Positions 1 to 7,064 of a DNA stretch of 8,997 nucleotides are shown here, piece by piece. Every line of letters starts with the position of its first letter. Within the stretch, counting starts at the first letter, position 1. The stretch is from Chitinophagaceae bacterium (GTDB taxonomy: Bacteria > Bacteroidota > Bacteroidia > Chitinophagales > Chitinophagaceae): the NCBI GenBank assembly GCA_947459455.1, contig CANHEC010000049.1, positions 1 to 8,997 on the forward strand. The letters are read 5' to 3'. Under the pieces are notes generated by a model, which was not told the origin of the DNA, did no database searches, and saw nothing but the letters and a program-made list of their open reading frames with translations. A program made the translations under genes and the position numbers.

Positions 1-321
1 AATTTGATTGTCAACAACTTATGGACGGTTTCCAACTTTACCGAGGGGCCTGCCACCATCACGGGGCAATTTGCTGATTACGAGTTCAAGTTCAACCGCG
101 ACCTCAGTGTGTTTGGCCGCAAAGCCGGCCAGCCCGATGCGGTTGGTACCTGGCAGGGCGATGCTGCCGCCATGACCATCACTTCGGCATTTCCGGCCGG
201 TCCGGCACCGCTAAATAAACTAACGGGTGTATGGAACATTACCCGCACCACGCTGAGCAGCGTACGGGCTACCCGCACCGAAGGTGGCACGATACTCAAC
301 CTTGAACTCCAGAAGAAGTAA
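1..321 (+). CDS. C-terminal part of a small lipocalin-like hypothetical protein (5' end outside window)
   Basis: The frame is open from the first base to TAA at 319-321, giving 106 visible residues. A TTG at 4-6 is the first possible start, but the frame runs through it to the edge, so the true start is probably upstream. The sequence alternates short beta-strand-like segments with turns. Two similar tryptophan strands occur, LWTVSNF near the start and VWNITRT about 70 residues later. Between them are YEFKFNRD, GTWQGD and MTI, and the protein ends in a charged LELQKK tail. This resembles small Bacteroidota lipoproteins with a lipocalin-like beta-barrel, where a 'W.V..F' strand is followed by 'Y.F.FN..G' and 'GTW' strands. 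That assignment is by pattern only; no ligand or reaction can be named. A signal peptide or lipobox would lie outside the window. It points toward the PorP-like gene and is probably unrelated to that operon. The CDS is fairly sure, the family tentative. Confidence 0.75.
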   Translation, partial: NLIVNNLWTVSNFTEGPATITGQFADYEFKFNRDLSVFGRKAGQPDAVGTWQGDAAAMTITSAFPAGPAPLNKLTGVWNITRTTLSSVRATRTEGGTILNLELQKK

Positions 322-342
322 TCGGCCTACAATATTGATTAC
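318..342. repeat. short inverted repeat spanning both convergent stop codons
   Basis: GTAATC at 318-323 and GATTAC at 337-342 are perfect reverse complements, separated by 13 bases that include the small palindrome CAATATTG (330-337). Each arm contains the TAA stop of one of the two converging genes, and together the arms enclose the whole 17-base intergenic gap. The stem is only 6 bp and AT-rich with no T-run on either side, so it is not a convincing intrinsic terminator. It may simply reflect two TAA stops facing each other. No other terminator candidate is visible between the genes. Confidence 0.3.
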
Positions 343-1376
343 CAAAGATTTCTAGGGCAAAGATCACCCCATTTATTGCCCAGCATAAACCCGAGCACAA
401 TTTCGTGGGTACCGCGGGTGAAGTTTTGCAGGCGACTGGTGGTGTAGTCGTAAGCATATCCAATATTGAACACATTGGAAATATTGACACCCAACATTCC
501 TGATATACCATCGTTTACCCGGTAAGCGGCGCCCATCCACAGGCGGTCGCGGTATTGCAGTTTGGCATTCAGGTCAACCCCCAGCGGCAAGGGCTGTACA
601 TAACGCAGTACGGCCGAAGGAATAAAGCTGAAATCTTCGCTCACATACAGCTTATAGCCGGCGGTCAAAAACAAATGCGGATAGGTCTTGCGGCCGGTAG
701 TCAGGGTCCCATTGCTGAACTCCAGCCCCTGATTGATGATTTGCTGAGCTGACACACCGGCAAAAAAATCGGCACTGTATAGCCAAAGACCAGCCGCCAG
801 GTCGGGGCGAATGCGATTGAGCACGCCGCTGCCTGCTACTGCCGGGTCAATCGGATTGTCGAACAACAGTTTAGTAGTATTCAGTGCATTATTGGTGAGA
901 CCCACACTGATACCGCCCGACAGGCTGGTGCGTGGGCCAATGCCCAGATGATAGGCATACGTGCCATAAACGGAAAATCGATTGAGTGGCCCGGTGCGAT
1001 CATTTATCATGGTTACGCCCCAGCCGTGGTGCGGCTTGGCCGAGGTGTATTGCTCCCAATACGCCTTGCCCCGGGGATTATCGCCCTCGGGCAAAAATGT
1101 AGTAGGGTTGGTCCGGCTATCATCTTTGCCGATGGACCCGTGAATGGTAGCATAGGTGGTCACCGGCGCATCCAGGATACCTACCCATTGGTGGCGATGG
1201 CTCAGCTTTACATCGGTATAGTTTTCAATGCCCGCCACCGCCGGATTGATAATGTATTGATTGAGAATATACTGCGTATAGTGCGGCCGCTGCTGCGCCA
1301 CAGCGCCAGCCACAGCTACGAACAAAAGGCTACAAGCCAACGCTCCACGACCAATGGTCGACAAACTCCGCTTCAT
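339..1376 (-). CDS. PorP/SprF-family type IX secretion outer-membrane protein
   Basis: This is a complete 345-residue protein, a usual length for the PorP/SprF family. Residues 1-27 form a signal peptide: a basic start (MKR), a hydrophobic core ALACSLLFVAVAGA, and probable signal peptidase I cleavage after AVA. Family hallmarks follow: YTQYILNQYIINPAVAG (33-49), RHQWVG (61-66), GWGV..INDRTGP (118-130), then alternating amphipathic strands typical of an outer-membrane beta-barrel, and the ending CPRNLW (340-345). Members are T9SS accessory proteins; SprF is needed for surface delivery of SprB in Flavobacterium johnsoniae. The ATG at 1376-1374 shares its A with the TAA of the upstream PKD/lectin gene (TAATG). 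No Shine-Dalgarno-like sequence precedes it, so reinitiation by coupled ribosomes is likely. Position directly after two T9SS type B substrates suggests it is their dedicated partner. Family assignment is firm; partner assignment is inference. Confidence 0.93.
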   Translation of the reverse strand: MKRSLSTIGRGALACSLLFVAVAGAVAQQRPHYTQYILNQYIINPAVAGIENYTDVKLSHRHQWVGILDAPVTTYATIHGSIGKDDSRTNPTTFLPEGDNPRGKAYWEQYTSAKPHHGWGVTMINDRTGPLNRFSVYGTYAYHLGIGPRTSLSGGISVGLTNNALNTTKLLFDNPIDPAVAGSGVLNRIRPDLAAGLWLYSADFFAGVSAQQIINQGLEFSNGTLTTGRKTYPHLFLTAGYKLYVSEDFSFIPSAVLRYVQPLPLGVDLNAKLQYRDRLWMGAAYRVNDGISGMLGVNISNVFNIGYAYDYTTSRLQNFTRGTHEIVLGFMLGNKWGDLCPRNLW

Positions 1377-3475
1377 TATCGTACAATGGTGACCGAACCA
1401 TTCAGTGGTTGCCGGCCATTTTTAGGGTTGATGATATAATAATAGGTACCAATCGGCAAAGGTTGGCCATTCAGGCGGCCATCCCAGGGTTGATTATAGC
1501 CGGTGCTGAGTAGCACTCGCCTGCCATAGCGATCGAAAACCTCCACCGTGGCGCCGGGGTAGCTATCGAGATAGCGAATGTTCCAGGTATCATTGATGCC
1601 GTCGCCATTGGGGCTGAACGCGTTGGGCACCACCGGCTTCAGCAGCACTTTCACAAACACTTCATCGTCGGCGCTGCAGCCGCCTGCTCCCGTTACCGTC
1701 AGGCGATAGCTGGCATCTGCCGGCGGCCTGGCCACCGGTCTGAGTACCGTGGCATCGCTGAGCCAGGTAGGTGGCGACCAGCGGTACAGATAATTGCTGC
1801 TCCCGGTAGCACTTCCCTGCAAGGTGGTTTGGCCCCCTTCCAGCATAATGAGATCTGGACCGGCACTCACTACCGGGTATGGGTGCACCACCGCTGTGGC
1901 TTGTACTGTATCCGAAAAGCAGCCGGCATCGGTTTGGTAGTAATAGGTCACATCAAAACTACCTGCTGCCCGGTACCGATGATTTGGTGCTTCTACAGCT
2001 GCAGTTTGCCCATCACCAAACGTCCAGAAGTAATTGGTTATCAATTGACCAAGCGGATTATTGACACTGCTGAAAGCGGTGACCTCGCCCAGACAAACCC
2101 CCAAAGGCGGACTGCTGCTGATGCTGGCCTGCGGCTGTGGAAATATATCGGTCATTTGCTTCTGCACCGTGTCGGAGCAACCGAAAACACTGGTGGTAAC
2201 AAGCTGTACCGGGAATGGACCAGCGCCCGGGAAGAATGCGGTCGGGTTGGCCAACGTACTATTGCCGCCGGCGTACCCAAAACTCCACCGATAGCTCAGC
2301 TGGGCGACTGTCCCATCTGCAATGGTCGTTTGGTTCACAAATTCGGCTCTGCCAGCCGGCAGACAGGCCGTCGGTAATACAAAATCAGCAGCAGGCACTG
2401 CTCTCACTTGCCAGTCGCGGCGAACCAGTAAGCTGCTACAGCCGCTGTCGGTGGTTACCTGCAGCGTGGCACTTGCCGGGCCTGTGGCTAAAAAGGTATG
2501 GCGCAGATTGGCCTGCGGGCCGCTTTGGGTAAAGCCATCACTCAGCGCCCACTGCCAGCGAACAATCCTTCCGGCATTGGCTACCGAGGCATCGGTCAGC
2601 ACTACCTCCTGCCCCACGCAAGCCGGATTTTGAAAATTAAAACCGGCTGTTGGTCGTGGAAAGACGACAATATCGGCGCTAACGCTATCGGCACAGCCGG
2701 CGGCTGTTTGGTACCGGTATCGCAAGGTTTGCAAACCTGGTCCTACCCTGCCGGGGTCAAAGAGGTTGCCGGGTTGCACACCGGGTCCGCTAAACACGCC
2801 AGTACCGGGTAGTCCTGCAGCATCCCGCCCTTCGGTTAGCAGGCGCGGCAGCGCTTCTTCACAAATGCTGGCAAGCCGGCTCACCACCGGCTGCGGCGTA
2901 GCCTGCAGGGTGATGGATTGGACAACATCATTGACACAAACCCCGCCCGAAAATGCCACCAACCGCACCTGCACCGTACGGGTGGCCGGGCTGCTGAATA
3001 CAGGGTAAGTATGGCTGTAGGTTTCGTCAAATTGCGGGTCGTCGTCCACCGTCACAATGCTGGCATCGGGCCATTGCCAATACACTTCGGTTTTGGTAAT
3101 ACCACCAAAGTTGACGGTAGACTGCTGTCTGATTTGTACCGGCAGGTTGCTGCAAAGTGCAGCTGCATTTTGTACCACAAACAGCGCCCTCGGCCGATCG
3201 CCGTTCACCGTCAGCGTTTGCGTAAGCGAATCGGCACAGTTGCCCGGGGCAATGGCCACCAGCTTCACGCTGTAATTGCCCACGGCACTATAGCGATGCT
3301 GTGGCGAGGCCAGCGTGCTGTTGTCCGGATTGGCTGGCGTGGCATTGGCATCGCCAAAAGTCCAGCGCCACTGCACAGCAGCCAGGTTACCTGGCGACAG
3401 CGTACTGCGGTTAGTAAAAGCAGCAAATGCGTCGGAGAGGCAAACTTCGGGCAGCAAAAAATCTGCCCGGGGGAA
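1376..3475 (-). repeat. 2100-bp duplicated coding segment, copy B (shared stalk plus anchor)
   Basis: This encodes residues 497-1195 of protein B plus the stop, and aligns end to end with 4965-7064 in protein A. Both are exactly 2100 bases. Module order is the same in both: an EVCL PKD, the degenerate WPD module, the FSG Ig-like module, three PKD-like modules, the AGPD Ig-like module and the sorting domain. The DNA has diverged clearly; identical runs are short (for example GCACTATAGCGATG at 3285-3298 here and 6874-6887 in the other copy), so the duplication is not recent. Confidence 0.85.
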
Positions 3476-4963
3476 AGCTCCTACTTCCACAATCCTGCTA
3501 AAGCTGTGGCGGCAGCCTGTCTCGGTTTCTACCGTTAGCGTAATGGTGTAGCTACCAGCGGTAGCATACTGCACGGTCCTGTTGGCGCTACTGGCCAGTG
3601 TATCTGAGCGTCCGTCGCCGTAGTTCCAAATCCAGCGTACCAACCGACCCGAACCGGGCGCAGCGGCCGACAAGTCGGTCAGCATGATGGGAGTGCTTAC
3701 GCAACGGGTAGGCCCAACTGCAAAGTCGGCCGAAGGTGTCAAAGTCAGGTTGACCGGCTTTATCAGGGAGTCTACGCAACCATCAGCGGTTTCAATCCAT
3801 TGCTTTACCAAAAAACTGCCCGGCCCAAACACATGACTGGGCGAGGCTTGGGTGCTACTACCGCCATCGCCAAAATCCCATCGGCGCCGGCTGATAGTCC
3901 GGTCGCCTGCGGTAGCCCGGTCGGTAAAAATGACCGGGGTGGCACTGCAGCCATCGGTCAGCAGGTCAAATTCGGCACGAGGCCTTGGAAATACCGTGAT
4001 CTCCACACTGTCGGTACTGCCGCAGCCTGGCAGGTTTGCAAACTCGGTGCGCAAGTAGTATTTCTGGCGGATGGTAGCATTGGTATTGTTTTGCACGGTA
4101 GCCACCGGATTGGAAATGTTGATAGCACTGAGGCCGGCTGCCGGGCTCCAACGATACTGATACGCCGGATTGGGCGTAGTACCCAGCTGCAAGTTACCCG
4201 TGTGGCAAACGCTGCTGTTGCTGCCAGCCACTGAAGGCGGCATTTCCGTAAAAATCCGAACGTTTCGGATCGAGTGACGGTCTCTGGAGCCTCCTGTGCT
4301 GGCGGTAAACCCGAAATACCCTTGAAAATTGAAGGTTTGAAACCCGGTCAACCGCTGCACACCATTGATGCTTACTGAAATGTTGCCTGCATCGTACTCA
4401 ATTCTACAACGGTGGTAGTCGCCCGAACGAATGAAGTTGAGCAAGCCGGTATTATTGGCAAAAGTCGGTTGGCCATCGCACTCGTTGTAGCCATTTCCCC
4501 ACCTAATCTGCAGTTTGGGTACAGCGTCGGTACCACAGTTCAGCCAGGTATCTATACACACTTTCAGCCCATTGGCAGTAGCTGGTATACCTAATCCGCC
4601 ACCACTTACAAAACCGGAGGGTGGAACATCGAGGTAGCAAAAAGCAAGTCCATCGGCGGCGTTGCCATCCTGGATTCGAAACTCAAACTCTGCCGTCCAC
4701 TTGCTGCACTGCGCCAAATTGATAGGTGTATTGAAGAAAATGGAGCCCGACTGAAAATTAACCGGATCTGTGAGGATCAGTTCTCCATTACCAGTGTTAG
4801 CACCGGTATTGCCTACATAAGCATTACCCTGCAGGTTCCAGCCGGTAGTGTTCAGCGGCCTGCCCGTCATTTGCGCAAACACAAATGACTGCGCCTGCAG
4901 GTTGATCGAAAGCCAACAGCACCCTATCAGGCATCCCCATATTACCCAGCTACGCCTGCTCAT
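1376..4963 (-). CDS. T9SS-secreted surface protein B: L-type lectin head, PKD array, type B sorting domain
   Basis: This is a complete 1195-residue protein. Residues 1-24 form a signal peptide (MSRR, a hydrophobic core, cleavage near LQA/Q). Residues 25-240 look like a bacterial L-type lectin: DGLAF (104-108), GGGLGIP (121-127), IDTWLN (137-142), GFTASTGG (218-225) and DRHSIRNV (228-235). Residues 241-325 are an Ig-like spacer with a WSPAAGLS motif. Then come PKD or PKD-like modules at about 326-409 (WDFGDGG), 410-496 (WNYGDG), 497-587 (WTFGDA), 588-688 (degenerate, WPD), 689-768 (non-PKD 'FSGPGV' Ig-like), 769-855, 856-943 and 944-1028 (WTFGDG). Residues 1029-1107 are a final Ig-like module (AGPD..MLEGGQ) and 1108-1195 the gliding-motility/T9SS type B sorting domain (FSPNGDGIND, VFDRYG, PWDG, GTYYYII). 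Start and stop lie one base and minus one base from its neighbours. It is probably a glycan-binding adhesin held at the cell surface; the ligand is unknown. Confidence 0.93.
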   Translation of the reverse strand: MSRRSWVIWGCLIGCCWLSINLQAQSFVFAQMTGRPLNTTGWNLQGNAYVGNTGANTGNGELILTDPVNFQSGSIFFNTPINLAQCSKWTAEFEFRIQDGNAADGLAFCYLDVPPSGFVSGGGLGIPATANGLKVCIDTWLNCGTDAVPKLQIRWGNGYNECDGQPTFANNTGLLNFIRSGDYHRCRIEYDAGNISVSINGVQRLTGFQTFNFQGYFGFTASTGGSRDRHSIRNVRIFTEMPPSVAGSNSSVCHTGNLQLGTTPNPAYQYRWSPAAGLSAINISNPVATVQNNTNATIRQKYYLRTEFANLPGCGSTDSVEITVFPRPRAEFDLLTDGCSATPVIFTDRATAGDRTISRRRWDFGDGGSSTQASPSHVFGPGSFLVKQWIETADGCVDSLIKPVNLTLTPSADFAVGPTRCVSTPIMLTDLSAAAPGSGRLVRWIWNYGDGRSDTLASSANRTVQYATAGSYTITLTVETETGCRHSFSRIVEVGAFPRADFLLPEVCLSDAFAAFTNRSTLSPGNLAAVQWRWTFGDANATPANPDNSTLASPQHRYSAVGNYSVKLVAIAPGNCADSLTQTLTVNGDRPRALFVVQNAAALCSNLPVQIRQQSTVNFGGITKTEVYWQWPDASIVTVDDDPQFDETYSHTYPVFSSPATRTVQVRLVAFSGGVCVNDVVQSITLQATPQPVVSRLASICEEALPRLLTEGRDAAGLPGTGVFSGPGVQPGNLFDPGRVGPGLQTLRYRYQTAAGCADSVSADIVVFPRPTAGFNFQNPACVGQEVVLTDASVANAGRIVRWQWALSDGFTQSGPQANLRHTFLATGPASATLQVTTDSGCSSLLVRRDWQVRAVPAADFVLPTACLPAGRAEFVNQTTIADGTVAQLSYRWSFGYAGGNSTLANPTAFFPGAGPFPVQLVTTSVFGCSDTVQKQMTDIFPQPQASISSSPPLGVCLGEVTAFSSVNNPLGQLITNYFWTFGDGQTAAVEAPNHRYRAAGSFDVTYYYQTDAGCFSDTVQATAVVHPYPVVSAGPDLIMLEGGQTTLQGSATGSSNYLYRWSPPTWLSDATVLRPVARPPADASYRLTVTGAGGCSADDEVFVKVLLKPVVPNAFSPNGDGINDTWNIRYLDSYPGATVEVFDRYGRRVLLSTGYNQPWDGRLNGQPLPIGTYYYIINPKNGRQPLNGSVTIVR
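1379..1642 (-). other. T9SS type B C-terminal sorting domain of protein B
   Basis: Residues 1108-1195 match the gliding-motility-associated C-terminal domain (type B sorting signal, CHU_C/TIGR04131 type): VPNAFSPNGDGIND, W.I, YPGA, VFDRYGRRV, PWDGRLNG, LPIGTYYYII, and a terminal SVTIVR. The domain directs the folded passenger through the T9SS outer-membrane translocon. By my count it is identical to the matching domain of protein A at 62 of 87 aligned positions with no gap. Confidence 0.93.
4244..4891 (-). other. L-type lectin-like head domain of protein B
   Basis: Residues 25-240 follow the signal peptide and have the order of conserved pieces expected of legume-type/L-type lectins: DGLAF, a glycine-rich GGGLG loop, an acidic strand ending in DTW.N, and a late GFTASTGG...H.I strand. 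In classical L-type lectins the Asp of the DGLAF-type loop and the Asp/Asn of the DT..N strand bind carbohydrate and metal. Both positions are present here (D104, D138, N142). The domain carries six cysteines (86, 109, 136, 143, 162, 186), more than classical members, suggesting local disulfides. Bacterial members occur at the N-terminus of large surface proteins. Carbohydrate binding is inferred; specificity cannot be read. Confidence 0.75.
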
Positions 4964-4971
4964 ATCACCTC
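4964..4971 (-). promoter_or_regulatory. Shine-Dalgarno-like site for protein B, overlapping the stop of protein A
   Basis: Read on the minus strand, GAGGTGAT immediately precedes the ATG at 4963-4961 and contains the TGA stop of protein A. All eight bases are complementary to the AUCACCUC stretch at the usual 3' end of bacterial 16S rRNA. The spacing from GAGG to the start codon is short (4 bases). Most Bacteroidota genes lack such sites, so this may aid coupled reinitiation. It may also be chance, since the bases also encode the last Arg codon and the stop. Confidence 0.45.
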
Positions 4972-7064
4972 AAGATAGTCACCGATCCGCTGCGGGCCTT
5001 GCGGCCATTTTTAGGATCGATGATGTAATAGTAAGTACCGACCGGCAGGTCGGCACCATTCAACTTGCCATCCCACGGCGTATTGTAGCCCATACTGGAA
5101 AACACCTGTTTGCCATACCGATCGAACACCTGAATGACTGCACCGGGATAACTGCTGATGTACTTGATGTTCCACACATCATTGATGCCGTCGCCGTTGG
5201 GGCTGAAGCCATTGGGCACCACCGGATCGAACAACACTTTTACAAAAACATCGTCGCTGCGGGCGCATCCACCGGCGCCAGTCACCGTTAGACGATACGT
5301 GATATCGTTGGTGGGGCGTGTTACCGGCGTCAGCACGGTGGCACTGCTCAGATGCGTAGCCGGTGTCCACAGGTATGTATAGTTGCTGCTACCGGTGGCC
5401 GTCGCATTTATAGTTGCCTGTCCACCTTCCAGCACTACCAAATCCGGCCCGGCATTTACTACCGGGTAAGGGTGCACAGTGAGGGGCTTCACAACGGTAT
5501 CGCTAAAGCAGCCTTTATTGGTTTGGTAATACATCCGCACATTAAAGGTGCCTGCGCTACGATAGGTGTAACTCACATTTTGAGTAGTGGGTCGGGTACC
5601 GTCACCCAGGTCCCAAAACCAGCCGGTGATGGTTTGTGCCAGCGGATTGCTTCGATCGGTCAACTGCTGCACATCGCCGATGCATACGGCCGGTGGCGTG
5701 ATATCGAAGTTTGCTAACGGCTGCGGGTTTACATCTGACAGCACCTTGGTAAGGCTATCGCTGCAACCGTCTTTCGAAGTGACCACCAATTTTACGTTGT
5801 AGCTACCTACCGCCGGGTAATTGTAGCTGACTGAGCGGCCCGTAGCCCCGGCATTGCCCACACCAAACGACCAGCGATGCGTAAACTGTGCCTGACTGCC
5901 ATCAGCAATGGTAGACTGATCGGTAAAATTGGCAAGGCCTACCGGCATACACACCACGGGTAGTGTAAAATCGACCTTCGGCAGCGGGTTTACCCGAATG
6001 GTTTTGCTGACCGGTACACTGGTACAGCCGCTATCGGTAATGACCTGCAGCGCTACGGTGTAGTTGCCAGTGCTGCTGTACACTTCTGTAAATGGATTGG
6101 CTGAGTTAAGATTCCGCGTATTGCCGTTGCCCATGGTCCAGTTCCACTGCGCCAGACGGGCAAAGTTGGGCACCGAGGCATCGCGGAACGTGATGGCCTG
6201 CGTTTCGCAGGTAGGCGCATCTACATTGAAATTGGCGGTGGGCCTGGGCCACACCGTGATTGTTTGTGTGGCGCTGTCGCGGCAGCCTACAGTACTGATG
6301 TAGCGATACTGCAGCGTGTAGGTACCCACCCCTACTGTAGCAGGATTAAACAATCCAGCTGCATTGACACCAGCACCGCTGAAAGTACCGGCACCGGGCA
6401 AACCGGCGGCATCGCTGGCTTGCAAAATGCTGCGACTGCTGGCATCGAGGCAAATGCCCGGAATAGTTTGGAACACCACCCTCGGACTGGCGTTCAGCGT
6501 AATTGTTTTGATGACTTCACTTACACAAACTCCACCACTGTAGGCCAAAAAGCGGATTTGCACAGCTTTGCTGAATGGAGCCTGAAAATCAGGATAACGA
6601 TGACTGTATTGCTTATCGGGTTGCGGATTATCATCAGTGGTGACGATGGCAGCGTTTGGCCAGTCCCAAAAAATCTCCGTTTTCGTTACTGCACCAAAGT
6701 TGACGGTCGACTTATTTTGAATACTGATCGTTTCATTGGCACAAAGCCTCGTGTCGTTTAGCACCACAAAATCTGCCCGGGGCCTGTCACCGTTTACGGT
6801 CAATACTTTGCTCACGGAGTCAACACAGCCATTGGCCGAAGTAACCACCAGTCGTACGGTATAATTACCCACTGCACTATAGCGATGTTGAGCATTGCGA
6901 GCCGTGCTGGTATTCGGATTGGCCGGTGTAGCAGCGGCATCACCAAAATTCCACTGCCAGCTAAGCGTACTGCCCGTGCCATCGGGTATGCTGCTGTTGT
7001 TGGTAAAAACGGCAAACGCGTCCGTCAGGCATACTTCGGGCACCACAAAATCGGGCCTCGGCAG
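4965..7064 (-). repeat. 2100-bp duplicated coding segment, copy A (shared stalk plus anchor)
   Basis: This encodes residues 626-1324 of protein A (numbered from the GTG at 8939) plus the stop, collinear with 1376-3475. Cysteine-to-cysteine distances in the two copies are 68, 28, 72, 25, 56, 25, then 61 against 60, 25, 62, 27 against 28, 58 and 81, with 99 residues after the last cysteine. Only two compensating single-residue indels separate them. This is the strongest evidence that A and B arose by tandem duplication. Confidence 0.85.

Noticed and set aside
4..6. TTG as the start codon of the left-hand plus-strand gene
   Set aside because: The frame is open through the window edge and no signal peptide or ribosome site is visible; the fragment reads as the end of a longer protein.
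366..420. Possible lipobox in the PorP-like protein (ALAC at residues 12-15)
   Set aside because: The coordinates given cover the far, C-terminal end only; the motif itself lies near 1332-1343. The Cys sits within the hydrophobic core too close to the N-terminus, and a clear AVA/Q signal peptidase I site follows, so a lipoprotein is unlikely.
2918..3538. Plus-strand open frame of 206 codons
   Set aside because: It is antisense to the PKD array of protein B. The translation is low in hydrophobic structure and rich in His/Arg/Gln, typical of a reverse-complement shadow.
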